Below are positions 50,494 through 59,758 of a stretch of DNA of 64,000 bases, one piece after another. This DNA is from Bacteroidaceae bacterium. GTDB lineage: Bacteria; Bacteroidota; Bacteroidia; Bacteroidales; Bacteroidaceae. Position 1 is the first letter of the stretch. The number at the start of each line of letters is the position of its first letter. The stretch spans positions 1-64,000 of the forward strand of contig JAGAQY010000002.1 in assembly GCA_017622495.1 (NCBI GenBank). The letters are read 5' to 3'. The position numbers and the translations under genes are program-made. The notes below the pieces were generated by a model. That model had not been told where the DNA came from. It saw nothing but the letters and a program-made list of their open reading frames with translations, and did no database searches.

Positions 50494-52113
50494 ATGAAAA
50501 AAGCATATAAGTGTTTCTATGGAATATGCCTTCTTGGTTGCCTCACGGCATGTTCCGATTGGGATGAGCATTACGGTACGGCGGGAACGACGGATGCCGC
50601 AGAGGGTACTGTCTCTTTGTGGCAGCAGATCAAGGCCAATCCCGACTTGAGTGATTTTGCTCAAGTGCTTGAAGAGACAAAGATATTCCGTCAACATCGT
50701 AAGACTCCTGTGAGCTATGCCGACCTTCTCGATGGCGGTCAGTCATTTACTGTAGTAGCACCTGTCAACGGTACTTTTGATAAGGATGCCCTGCTCGAAA
50801 TGGTGCAGACTGCACAGGGCGACTCTGTGGTGGAGAAATCGTTCGTTCAGAATCACCTGTCGCGCTCGCTCAGCTCGGTGACTAAAGAGGACAAGCGTGT
50901 GCTGCTGCTCAACATGAAGTATGCAGAGTATGCCGATGGTATGATTGAGGGCGTGACTATCACCTCTCCCAATCAGAGAGCACGCAATGGTGTGTTGCAT
51001 GTGGCTGCTTCGCAGATTCCTTACGAGCGTAACCTTTACGAGACACTTCGTGACGACGAACTGCTCTCTGGCATAGGTGCTGCACTGCATCGTTACGATG
51101 AGGACTATTTCGATGCCGACAACTCCATCTCAAGCGGTATTGTCGAAGGTGTTCCTGTGTATGTTGACTCAGTAATCATTGAGCGCAACCGTATGTTGGA
51201 TCGTTTGGGCTATATCAATCGTGAAGACTCTCTCTATTGGGTAGTGGCGCCTACCAAGGATGCTTGGCAACAAGTATGGGAAGAGACTTCACAGTATTTT
51301 GTATATGATGAGAGTGTACTTAAGCGCGACTCATTGCAACATCACTGGACAACAGCGGCACTGATGCAGGATGCTATCTTCAACATGCATATTCAAGAGG
51401 ATATCACTGATTCTATCGTGTCAGTACCGTATGTGCGTAGTGTGCCACAGCCTGGCAAACCGGTATATCATGTCTTCTACAATCCGCTCGAAGAGGGTGG
51501 GGTGCTCTATGGAGGAGAACCCATACAGTGCAGCAACGGTGTAGTATATAAAACCGACACATGGCCCTATGCTCCAGAACAGACCTTCTTCCGTCAGATG
51601 TGGTGTGAGACTGAGAACTTCTCTAATATTATAGAAGAGAAGATGTGTACCTATAATACGCGTTGGCTGGCTGCCGACAGTATATCAAGTGGCGCATACT
51701 TGCAGATTCTACCCGAGAAAGCAACTTCAAACTGGGAACTCACTTTCCGCATTCCCAATACGCTGAGTGCATGCTATGATATCTATGCCGTAGTATTGCC
51801 TCGCACGATAACACATACTGACGAGACCTTCAAACCCTGCAAGTTTAAGGCTACAATCAATTATGTAGACGAGAAGGGTGATAAGCAGTCATTCAACTGT
51901 GGCAACACACAGTTCAAGGCCGACCCGGCACGTATCGATACCGTGCTCCTGGCTGAAGCGTTCCATTTCCCGGCTTGTAATTATGACCAGACTGGCAGTA
52001 AGGTGAGCGTCAAGTTGCAATGTTCTATCCTTCCACGTGAGCAGGCCAACTATTCACGTGAGATGTATCTTGACTGCATCTATCTGAGACCAAGAAAAAT
52101 GAATAACGAATAA
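50494..52113 (+). CDS. FAS1 domain lipoprotein, shorter
   Basis: The 539-residue lipoprotein has a lipobox (CLTAC) followed by acidic residues (SDWDEHYG). Two FAS1-type signatures appear, TVVAPVNGTFDKDAL near residue 85 and WVVAPTKDAWQQVWE near 247. NGVLHVAASQIP closes the first. The last about 140 residues (ELTFRIPNTLSACYDIYAVVLP to EMYLDCIYLRP) form a beta-sandwich comparable to that of the preceding protein. It is encoded 16 bases before the second SusC gene. It is probably a surface partner of that transporter. Confidence 0.8.
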   Translation: MKKAYKCFYGICLLGCLTACSDWDEHYGTAGTTDAAEGTVSLWQQIKANPDLSDFAQVLEETKIFRQHRKTPVSYADLLDGGQSFTVVAPVNGTFDKDALLEMVQTAQGDSVVEKSFVQNHLSRSLSSVTKEDKRVLLLNMKYAEYADGMIEGVTITSPNQRARNGVLHVAASQIPYERNLYETLRDDELLSGIGAALHRYDEDYFDADNSISSGIVEGVPVYVDSVIIERNRMLDRLGYINREDSLYWVVAPTKDAWQQVWEETSQYFVYDESVLKRDSLQHHWTTAALMQDAIFNMHIQEDITDSIVSVPYVRSVPQPGKPVYHVFYNPLEEGGVLYGGEPIQCSNGVVYKTDTWPYAPEQTFFRQMWCETENFSNIIEEKMCTYNTRWLAADSISSGAYLQILPEKATSNWELTFRIPNTLSACYDIYAVVLPRTITHTDETFKPCKFKATINYVDEKGDKQSFNCGNTQFKADPARIDTVLLAEAFHFPACNYDQTGSKVSVKLQCSILPREQANYSREMYLDCIYLRPRKMNNE

Positions 52114-52129
52114 ATAGATACTCAGAACT

Positions 52130-55100
52130 ATGATTAGCAAATACTATAAGACACTTTGTGTTGCGCTTGCCCTATGCGGCTCTATGAGTGTAGCGGCACA
52201 AGATAATGTAAACACTGTTACGGGTCAGGTGACAGATGCTGCCACAGGCTCTCCATTGGTAGGTGTTATGGTGACTGCTTACGGTGATGCTCGATACTCG
52301 GCAATGACCGATGAGCATGGTAACTATGAACTGAAGGTGCCTGAATATACCCGTTCGGTGTATATGACAGTAGATGGATATGGCACACAACAACGCGCTA
52401 TAGCTAATGGACGCGCCGATGTGGCACTCTATCATGAGGCTTTCAAAAGCACTTACCAGAAGAGCACCGAAGCTATCATCAGCAATACAGCGAATGACTT
52501 TGCCAACACGTCAGAGGTGAGTGTAGACCCGCTCATGCAGCAACAGCTGGGTGCCGATATTCGCATGATTTCGCGCAGTGGCCTGGTAGGCACAGGCAAT
52601 ATGATGCTGATGCATGGTATCAACTCGTTGAATGCCAATGCACAGCCTTTGGTCGTTATTGATGGTGTTATCATGGATATGCAGTATGACCGCGGCATGC
52701 TTCATGACGGCTACTACAATAATATATTGGCCAATATCAGTGTCAATGACATTGAGAGTGTGCAGGTGCTCAAGAACGGAACAGCTCTCTATGGCTCAAA
52801 AGGGGCTAATGGTGTACTCCTGATCAACACCAAGCGCAGCAAGAGCATGGCTACAAAGATTGATGTTACCATCAATACCAAGTATGAACTTGTGCCGCGT
52901 CTGCCGATGATGTTGGGTGCCGAGGACTATAGATTGTACACGACTGAGTTGCTGGCCAATAAGACGGCTTCATTGGGTTCGATGAAGTATCTGAACACAG
53001 ACCCTGGCTATTTCTATTACAATCAGTATCACAACAACACTAACTGGGTAGATCAGGTGTATGAGAATGCACTCTCACAGAACTATGGTATAAACGTGCA
53101 GGGTGGTGACGATATCGCATCTTATAACCTCTCGGTGGGCTATGCGATGGCCAACAGTACATTGAAGCAGAATGATTTCTCTCGCTTCAACATGCGACTC
53201 AATACTGATATCCAGATTTTCCGTGGACTGGACGTACGGTTCGATGCTGCATACAGTGATGTCAACCGCAAGCTCTTCGATGATGGAGCACCTGCTGATC
53301 CTATGTCTACGGTAATTACATCGCCATCGTTCCTGGCCTTGACCAAGGCTCCTTTCCTCTCGCCCTATGCTTATGACAAGCAAGGTAATGTCAGCCAGTA
53401 TTTGGCCGAAGCCGACGACTATCTCGAGGGAATGTTCCAAGGGGAGGGACGATTGGCCAATCCTACTGCCATACTGCATTATGGAGAGGGTGTAAATAGA
53501 AACTCGCAGGGCAACCGCTTCATCATGTTCTCTGTAGCTCCCCGTTACAAGTTCAATAGCCATCTTACCCTCAGCGAGCACTTCTCACTCGGCTTGATCA
53601 ATACCAATGAGATGTACTATTTGCCTATACATGGTGTACCCACATTTAGAGTAGATGGCCTTGACGAAAGTACCGCTCTCCAAAATTATGCGCAGAGTTT
53701 GGCGGCCCGTCAGACAGCCATTCAGAGCGATACCCGCCTGTCGTGGACACGTCGATTCGATGCTCACTATGTGGCTCTTAATGGTGGTTTCCGTTATCTG
53801 AGCAATAATTATAACCTGACTGCACAGAAAGGATACAATACGGGCAATGACAAGACCCCTAACATGAGCAACTCACTGCAGTTCAAGACCACAAATGGTG
53901 CCGATGATAAAACTCGCGAACTCACATGGTATGCCTTTGGAGGATATAACTTTGCAGAACGTTTCTACTTGAATGCAGGTGTTTCGGCCAATGCATCATC
54001 ACGTTTTGGTATCGATGCTCCTGGTCTGAAAGTGGCTGGTGTACGTTGGGGATTGTTCCCCAGTGTAGAAGGCGCTTGGGTAGTAACCAATGAAAAATGG
54101 CTGTCTGGTGTCGAGGGACTTGACTATCTCCGCTTGAATGTGGGATATGATATGACTGGTAATGATGATATCGACTATACGGCATCGCGCAGCTACTTTG
54201 TTGCACAGCGTATGCTGGGTGACAATGCTACAGGACTGGTGATTGGCAACATCGGTAATACGGAGCTTCAGTGGGAAACCACTAACCGTATCACTGCCGG
54301 TTTTGAAACCAACCTCTTCAATAACCGTGTGAATGCACGTGCCAATTTCTTCAAGAGCTGGACGTCAAACCTCCTTTCACTTAGCCAACTGGCATGGACC
54401 AGTGGTATGAAGGAGAACTGGAGTAATGGTGGTAAACTCGAGAATATCGGTGTAGATGCCTCAGTCTCTGCCAAACTGATTGCTACCAAGAACTGGCATT
54501 GGGAGTTGGGCGCTTCGGCAGGTCACTATACCAATAAGATTACTGCCTTGCCTAATGATAACCGTGCTTTTGAGACTGATATCTATGGAGCTACCGTACT
54601 GTCACAAGTAGGTCATCCTGTAGGCGTATTCTATGGTTGGAAGTCAGAAGGTGTCTTTACTACATCTGCCGAGGCCGAAGAGTCCGGTTATTATATGCTC
54701 AACAGCCGTGGTGGCCGCGAATACTTTGGTGCAGGTGATGCACGCTTTGCCGACAATGGTGATAAGGTCATCGACGATGCCGACCGCACTATCATCGGTA
54801 ATCCCAATCCCGATATCTATGGTAATATCTTCACTTCGCTCAACTGGAAGCACTTTACACTCTCTGCAGTGATGAACTATTCATTGGGCAATGATATCTA
54901 CAACTATCAGCGTGCATTGCTTGAGGGTGGAAGCCTCTTCATCAACCAGACCACTGCAATGAACCAACGTTGGACGACCGAAGGTCAGCATACAGTCATC
55001 CCTCGTGTATCCTATGGCGACCCGATGGGCAACAGCCGATTCTCTGATCGCTGGATTGAGGATGGCAGCTACCTGCGCCTCAGTTCTGTGAAGTTGAGCT

Positions 55101-55297
55101 ATCACCTGCCTATCCAGAGCACCTATCTGCAAGGTATTACTGTATGGGGTGACGCCGCCAACCTGTTCACTCTTACTCGTTATCTGGGCAACAATCCTGA
55201 GTGCTCCATATCTAATGACGTACTCTCTATGGGTATCGATCGTGGATTGCTCTCTCCCGGCCGCTCGTTCTCTTTGGGTATCAATATTAACTTATAA
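52130..55297 (+). CDS. SusC/RagA-type TonB-dependent outer membrane transporter (second)
   Basis: The 1055-residue protein has a signal peptide ending SVAAQ, a CarboxypepD_reg-like domain (GQVTDAATGSPLVGVMVTAYGD), a plug domain (GINSLNANAQPLVVIDGVIMD, ESVQVLKNGTALYGSKGANG) and a beta-barrel ending LSPGRSFSLGININL. It differs clearly from the first SusC of the operon, so the two are not a recent duplication. The matching SusD gene begins 12 bases downstream. The plug opens MLMHGINS rather than the usual LRGxxS, a small divergence. Confidence 0.94.
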   Translation: MISKYYKTLCVALALCGSMSVAAQDNVNTVTGQVTDAATGSPLVGVMVTAYGDARYSAMTDEHGNYELKVPEYTRSVYMTVDGYGTQQRAIANGRADVALYHEAFKSTYQKSTEAIISNTANDFANTSEVSVDPLMQQQLGADIRMISRSGLVGTGNMMLMHGINSLNANAQPLVVIDGVIMDMQYDRGMLHDGYYNNILANISVNDIESVQVLKNGTALYGSKGANGVLLINTKRSKSMATKIDVTINTKYELVPRLPMMLGAEDYRLYTTELLANKTASLGSMKYLNTDPGYFYYNQYHNNTNWVDQVYENALSQNYGINVQGGDDIASYNLSVGYAMANSTLKQNDFSRFNMRLNTDIQIFRGLDVRFDAAYSDVNRKLFDDGAPADPMSTVITSPSFLALTKAPFLSPYAYDKQGNVSQYLAEADDYLEGMFQGEGRLANPTAILHYGEGVNRNSQGNRFIMFSVAPRYKFNSHLTLSEHFSLGLINTNEMYYLPIHGVPTFRVDGLDESTALQNYAQSLAARQTAIQSDTRLSWTRRFDAHYVALNGGFRYLSNNYNLTAQKGYNTGNDKTPNMSNSLQFKTTNGADDKTRELTWYAFGGYNFAERFYLNAGVSANASSRFGIDAPGLKVAGVRWGLFPSVEGAWVVTNEKWLSGVEGLDYLRLNVGYDMTGNDDIDYTASRSYFVAQRMLGDNATGLVIGNIGNTELQWETTNRITAGFETNLFNNRVNARANFFKSWTSNLLSLSQLAWTSGMKENWSNGGKLENIGVDASVSAKLIATKNWHWELGASAGHYTNKITALPNDNRAFETDIYGATVLSQVGHPVGVFYGWKSEGVFTTSAEAEESGYYMLNSRGGREYFGAGDARFADNGDKVIDDADRTIIGNPNPDIYGNIFTSLNWKHFTLSAVMNYSLGNDIYNYQRALLEGGSLFINQTTAMNQRWTTEGQHTVIPRVSYGDPMGNSRFSDRWIEDGSYLRLSSVKLSYHLPIQSTYLQGITVWGDAANLFTLTRYLGNNPECSISNDVLSMGIDRGLLSPGRSFSLGININL

Positions 55298-55309
55298 TAT
55301 ATAGGAATC

Positions 55310-57004
55310 ATGAAAGCATATAAATATATATTGGGTGCATTGCTTGTAGCCGGTGGACTTACCTCTTGCGCCGACATGTTGCAGACCGATTCAGACATTG
55401 TAATGTATGAGAAAGACAACACGTTGTCGCATCCTACCGACTCAGTTTATAGTGTATTGGGTATCATCGGCAAGATGCAGGTGATAGCAGACCGTACCGT
55501 GCTGTTGGGTGAGGTACGAGGAGACCTCATTACTACCACCGATGCCGCGTCGGCTGATTTGAAGCGCTTGGCTGAATGGGACTTCTCGGTAGAGAACAAG
55601 TATAATGCTGTGAGCGATTACTACGCTGTCATCAACCATTGCAACTACTTCATTCATCATGTAGATACCACACTCGAACGTCGTGGCTACAAGGTGTTTG
55701 AGTCTCAGTATGCAGCAGTAAAGGCATTGCGTGCCTGGACCTATCTTGAGCTGGCTAAGGTGTATGGTAATGTGCCTTTGGTGCTCGAACCGCTGATGAC
55801 CGAGATTGACGCTCGCGAGGCGATGAATGGTCCGCGTGCCTCATTGACCGAGATTTGTGAGTATTTCATAGCCGACATTACTCCCTATGCATATAAGGAG
55901 ATGCCTCGCTTCGGTACTATCAATGGGTTCAACTCTACAGATTTCTTTATCCCTGTGCGCAGTCTGCTGGGTGATCTCTGCTTGTGGGCCAACCGCTATG
56001 AAGAGGCTGCCCGCTGGTATCACGACTTCCTCACCGATCGTGACGATCCTATCACTCCCTTTTCTGGACGCATCACATGGAACAATCCTACCGAGTTTGT
56101 ATTTCCTGGTGGATCTGTTTTCTCTACATCAGACATTCGTAGCTATATCCCTATGGAGGATCGTGAGTTTGATGGCGTGATGAGCGACCTGGATAATATC
56201 TTCTGCTCTACCGTCGACAACTACTATTACTATCAGGTGACTCCCTCATCAGCTATGTATAAGCTGTCGGCCGAGCAAATCTATTGCATGGAGTATAAGC
56301 GCGATACGGGTACCGATACCATTTATGTGCCTCGTAGTGGATTCCTCAAGCCATCGCTTGTGGGTGACCTTCGTCTCTTTGCCAATTGTGAACAGCAATC
56401 ATTAGGTACGCAGAATGAGTTCTCGGAGTATAGTTCTGAGAGACAAAGTGTCATTAAGCCTGAGCTTTTTGCTGAGATTGGTAGGATCCCTACTTCACGT
56501 AACACGATGACCTATCTGCGCTATGCTGAGGCACTCAACCGTGCAGGTTATCCCCAATCGGCATTCCTTATCCTTAAGCATGGCATGTGTTATGACAATC
56601 TGGTAGTGTATGTCGATTCTGTAGAACGTGTGGCAGCTGCCGAACTGGTGGATTTTGATGCCAACATCTTCCCGAAGGATCGTACATTTGGTATCCATTC
56701 ACGCGGTAGTGGCGACAGCCATATCAATGAGTACTATACCCTGCCTATGCCTACCGACTCTTTGGCTACTCGTCAAGATACTATCGACTATCAGATACCT
56801 CTTGTCGAGGATATGATTATCGACGAGATGGCATTGGAGGGCGCATTCGAGGGCTATCGCTATTATGACCTCATGCGTGTGGCACTCCGCAGAAACGATG
56901 CTTCTTACCTGGCTGCTCCCATTTCGCGGCGTAATGGTGAGGAGGATGCCGCACTGCGTGCAAAGCTTGAGGATACCTCTAATTGGTACCTTCCTTTGCC
57001 ATAA
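55310..57004 (+). CDS. SusD/RagB-type surface lipoprotein (second)
   Basis: The 564-residue lipoprotein has a lipobox (GGLTSC) followed by acidic residues (ADMLQTDSD), the SusD helical core (AVKALRAWTYLELAKVYGNVPLVLEP near residue 140), and the C-terminal EMALEGAFEGYRYYDLMRVALR. It pairs with the SusC encoded 12 bases upstream. It is the last gene of the seven-gene operon; a terminator follows at 57093-57133. Confidence 0.93.
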   Translation: MKAYKYILGALLVAGGLTSCADMLQTDSDIVMYEKDNTLSHPTDSVYSVLGIIGKMQVIADRTVLLGEVRGDLITTTDAASADLKRLAEWDFSVENKYNAVSDYYAVINHCNYFIHHVDTTLERRGYKVFESQYAAVKALRAWTYLELAKVYGNVPLVLEPLMTEIDAREAMNGPRASLTEICEYFIADITPYAYKEMPRFGTINGFNSTDFFIPVRSLLGDLCLWANRYEEAARWYHDFLTDRDDPITPFSGRITWNNPTEFVFPGGSVFSTSDIRSYIPMEDREFDGVMSDLDNIFCSTVDNYYYYQVTPSSAMYKLSAEQIYCMEYKRDTGTDTIYVPRSGFLKPSLVGDLRLFANCEQQSLGTQNEFSEYSSERQSVIKPELFAEIGRIPTSRNTMTYLRYAEALNRAGYPQSAFLILKHGMCYDNLVVYVDSVERVAAAELVDFDANIFPKDRTFGIHSRGSGDSHINEYYTLPMPTDSLATRQDTIDYQIPLVEDMIIDEMALEGAFEGYRYYDLMRVALRRNDASYLAAPISRRNGEEDAALRAKLEDTSNWYLPLP

Positions 57005-57092
57005 TATATTAATGGATGATAATATTTGATTTTTTCATAATTATAAGTGTTTTCATAGAAGATAGAGTATCAGTTTTTAGGTAAAGAATTTC

Positions 57093-57133
57093 GCGGTTGC
57101 TTGTATGTGAATATAGGCAACCGCCATTTTTTT
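57093..57133 (+). terminator. Terminator of the FAS1/SusCD operon
   Basis: A perfect 8-bp stem (GCGGTTGC/GCAACCGC) with a 16-base loop is followed by a run of seven T residues. Confidence 0.88.
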
Positions 57134-57145
57134 GTCTTCTTTAGA

Positions 57146-57390
57146 CGTGCTTGGGATAAAAAACAAATGAGATTTATTTTCTTCTCCTCTCGGCTTATTG
57201 TATCTTTAATCTCCACTATGTGGAGACGGAAATTAGGCTACGCCTCAGAAATTCTTAAATAAATTTTGCATTTCATTCGGCTTGCACTAATATAATTTTA
57301 CTTTCGTAAAAAGAAGATACATGGCGCCTCGGAATAAAAAATAAATAAAATTTATTTTGTTCTCCTCTCGGCTTATAGTATCTTTGTAAT
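57146..57390 (+). promoter_or_regulatory. Duplicated promoter region of the LysE-type gene
   Basis: About 45 bases around 57165-57210 recur at 57340-57386 (TTCTCCTCTCGGCTTAT.GTATCTTT), each with a -7 box TATCTTT(A/G). A third promoter-like copy, TTTCATTCGGCTTGCACTAA, lies between them. The last -7 box (57379-57386) ends 4 bases before the ATG, so the mRNA should be leaderless. Confidence 0.55.
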
Positions 57391-58077
57391 ATGAATTGGT
57401 TGGAGCAGTTTGTAGGGCAGATATCCATTGTCGAAATAATGCTTAAAGGCATCATAATAGGCATCATCGTATCGGCGCCTATGGGACCTGTAGGAGTGAT
57501 GTGTATACGCCGTACTCTGAATAAGGGACGTTGGCATGGATTCATGACTGGTATTGGTGCTTCGGTAAGTGACCTTGTATATGCTACCATTACTGCCCTG
57601 GGCATGTCGTTCGTGTTTGATTTTATCAACAATGCGCATAACATGTTCGTCTTGCAGGTTGTGGGCAGTATATTGCTCTTTTTCTTCGGACTTCATACTT
57701 TCCGCACCAACCCTCATTCATATCGTGCCAATCCGATGGACAAACTCGGTTCCTATCCTGTAACAAAGAGCAAGCTTGCCTACAATTTTGCTACGGGGTT
57801 TGCCCTAGCTATCAGCAACCCGCTTGTCATCCTGATGTTTGTGGCGCTCTTTGCCCGCATGTCATTTGTATTGCCCGAGTTGGATTTTGTAGAACGTGTA
57901 GCCGGCTATGCCTCTATCTGGATGGGAGCTGTCGTCTGGTGGTTTGCCATAACATGGCTCGTGGGCAAGTTGGGAAGTAGGTTCGATGTGCGGGGTATAT
58001 GGCTACTCAATCGCGTTATTGGATCTGCCGTTATGATTTTCGGAATTTTAGGAATAGCATATACACTGATAGTATAA
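57391..58077 (+). CDS. LysE/RhtB family amino acid exporter
   Basis: The 228-residue membrane protein has six hydrophobic helices and the LysE-family N-terminal loop GIIVSAPMGPVGVMCIRRTL near residues 25-45, then GFMTGIGASVSDLVYA, and a central AISNPLVILMF. LysE/RhtB proteins export amino acids such as lysine or homoserine. The substrate is not evident. The ATG at 57391 lies only 4 bases after a consensus-like -7 box, which suggests leaderless translation. The next gene begins 37 bases downstream, so the two may be cotranscribed. Confidence 0.87.
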   Translation: MNWLEQFVGQISIVEIMLKGIIIGIIVSAPMGPVGVMCIRRTLNKGRWHGFMTGIGASVSDLVYATITALGMSFVFDFINNAHNMFVLQVVGSILLFFFGLHTFRTNPHSYRANPMDKLGSYPVTKSKLAYNFATGFALAISNPLVILMFVALFARMSFVLPELDFVERVAGYASIWMGAVVWWFAITWLVGKLGSRFDVRGIWLLNRVIGSAVMIFGILGIAYTLIV

Positions 58078-58114
58078 AAGTTTTTTGTAACTTCGCAGCA
58101 TAGAATAATATTAT

Positions 58115-58660
58115 ATGTATATATCCAAGCAATTGAGAGAGCAGAGCATATCGGAGTATTTGCTCTACATGTGGCAGGTAGAAGACCTGATACGTGCCAA
58201 TGGCTGTGACATTGATAAAATAGAGCATTCTGTAGTGACGGCATATAATCTGTCCGAAGCACAGCATGCCGAGCTCACAGAATGGTATGCTAACCTGGTA
58301 GAGATGATGCGGCTTGAGCGAGTTGAGCAGAGTGGCCATCTACAGATAAACAAGAATGTCATTATCTCGCTTGCAGACTTGCATTATAGGCTCATGCACT
58401 CTCAGAAATTTCCCTTCTATCAGGCTGCTTACTACAAGGCATTGCCCTTCATCGTGGAACTGAGGGCCAAGGGTGGGCAAGATAAGTCGGAACTGGAGAA
58501 TTGTTTCGATGCTCTCTATGGCGTGTGGATGCTGCGCCTACAGCGTAAGGAGGTCAGTGAAGAGACTACTAAGGCTGTAGCCGACATAGTGAAGTTTATC
58601 GGTCTCTTGTCTGACTACTATAAAAAGGATAGGGCAGGGGAGCTGGATCTTGAGAATTAA
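58115..58660 (+). CDS. DUF4924 family protein
   Basis: The 181-residue soluble protein is all-helical and matches the Bacteroidetes DUF4924 family (IYISKQLREQSISEYLLYMWQVED at the N-terminus, then LADLHYRLMHSQKFPFYQAAYYKALPFIVEL). No function is known. It lies 37 bases after the LysE-type gene and 69 bases before the rfbD-like gene. Its stop codon is followed directly by a 7-bp-period stretch. Confidence 0.83.
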   Translation: MYISKQLREQSISEYLLYMWQVEDLIRANGCDIDKIEHSVVTAYNLSEAQHAELTEWYANLVEMMRLERVEQSGHLQINKNVIISLADLHYRLMHSQKFPFYQAAYYKALPFIVELRAKGGQDKSELENCFDALYGVWMLRLQRKEVSEETTKAVADIVKFIGLLSDYYKKDRAGELDLEN

Positions 58661-58690
58661 TAATGAATAATGGATAATTAAAAGTTAGAA
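58657..58690. repeat. 7-bp-period array at the DUF4924 stop codon
   Basis: Units ATTAATA, ATGAATA, ATGGATA, ATTAAAA follow one another, beginning in the stop codon, with TGA or TAA in the sense direction. Confidence 0.6.
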
Positions 58691-58729
58691 ACCTATCCAT
58701 AATATAATAGATAAATTGTTCCTTGTCAA

Positions 58730-59596
58730 ATGAAAAATATACTTATTACGGGAGCCAACGGGCAACTTGGCAATGAGATGCGTGTGGTATCTGCTGAGCA
58801 AGAGCAACTGACGTATCACTTTACCGATGTGGCCGAACTGGATATCTGCGACATCGAAGCTATAGAACGCTATGTCGTAGACCATGCTATCGACTGCATT
58901 GTCAACTGTGCTGCCTATACCAATGTCAACAAGGCCGAGGAGGATACCGAGTTGTGCGACAAACTCAACCATTTGGCTCCTGCCAATCTTGCACGTGTCG
59001 CAGCTAAGCATCAGATAGGGCTTATACATGTGTCTACAGACTATGTGTTCAATGGTGAGCACTACGTGCCCTACAAGGAAGATGAGCCCACATGCCCCAA
59101 CTCGGTATATGGTGCTACGAAACTGGCTGGCGAGCAAGCCATTTTGTCGATACATCCCGAGGCTGTAGTCATACGCACGGCATGGCTCTACAGTACGTTT
59201 GGCAATAACTTTGTGAAGACGATGCTCCGTTTGGGCAGTGAGCGCGAGGAACTGGGTGTCGTATTTGACCAGATAGGTACTCCAACCTATGCTCGTGATT
59301 TGGCTCGTACTATACAGCATATCATGGTGAAAGGAATTGTCCCAGGTATCTTTCACTACAGCAACGAGGGTGTTTGCTCATGGTATGATTTCACCAAGAT
59401 GATATTTGCTCTTGGTGGTATCACCACATGCCAACTCAAGCCATTACACACCGATGAATATCCCACACCGGCGGCTCGTCCACACTATTCTGTACTTGAC
59501 AAGACGAAGATAAAGCAAACCTATGGCATAGATGTCCCTTACTGGGTAGACTCTTTGCGTGAGTGCATAAGCAGCGTTGTGAGTTGTGAGTTATGA
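58730..59596 (+). CDS. rfbD: dTDP-4-dehydrorhamnose reductase (RfbD-like)
   Basis: The 288-residue SDR enzyme reduces dTDP-4-keto-L-rhamnose to dTDP-L-rhamnose with NAD(P)H, for surface polysaccharides. The Rossmann motif TGANGQLGNEMR is at the N-terminus. HVSTDYVFNG holds the catalytic Ser/Thr, and the YxxxK pair is in YGATKLAGE near residue 128. FSNEG- and SVLDKTKI-like C-terminal elements also fit RfbD. The other rfb genes (rfbA, B, C) are not adjacent, so the gene is solitary here. The last residues (SVVSCEL) and stop codon are written by a 7-bp array. Confidence 0.88.
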   Translation: MKNILITGANGQLGNEMRVVSAEQEQLTYHFTDVAELDICDIEAIERYVVDHAIDCIVNCAAYTNVNKAEEDTELCDKLNHLAPANLARVAAKHQIGLIHVSTDYVFNGEHYVPYKEDEPTCPNSVYGATKLAGEQAILSIHPEAVVIRTAWLYSTFGNNFVKTMLRLGSEREELGVVFDQIGTPTYARDLARTIQHIMVKGIVPGIFHYSNEGVCSWYDFTKMIFALGGITTCQLKPLHTDEYPTPAARPHYSVLDKTKIKQTYGIDVPYWVDSLRECISSVVSCEL

Positions 59597-59632
59597 GTTA
59601 TGAGTTGTGAGTTATGAGTTTTGAGTTGCCAT
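59575..59632. repeat. 7-bp tandem array at the rfbD stop codon
   Basis: Eight units (GTTGTGA, GTTATGA, GTTTTGA) run through the last codons of rfbD and beyond. Every full unit carries TGA in the gene's sense direction. Confidence 0.88.
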
Positions 59633-59695
59633 CCGGCAGGTAGTTTTCGTTAACGTTATCGTCAACGTACAGCCAAAGGCTGTCATATAATAAAT

Positions 59696-59724
59696 AAGCG
59701 GACTTGCCATAAGCAAGCCCGCTT
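59696..59724. terminator. Bidirectional terminator between rfbD and glnA
   Basis: The stem AAGCGGACTTGC/GCAAGCCCGCTT has a single mismatch and a 5-base loop between the converging genes. Confidence 0.8.
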
Positions 59725-59758
59725 GGTGTTGTACTATATACAAGTCTATGGTCTGTAT

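Noticed and set aside
40897..57004. Classic polysaccharide utilisation locus
   Set aside because: No glycoside hydrolase, lyase, sulfatase, HTCS or ECF sigma gene is present in or next to the operon.
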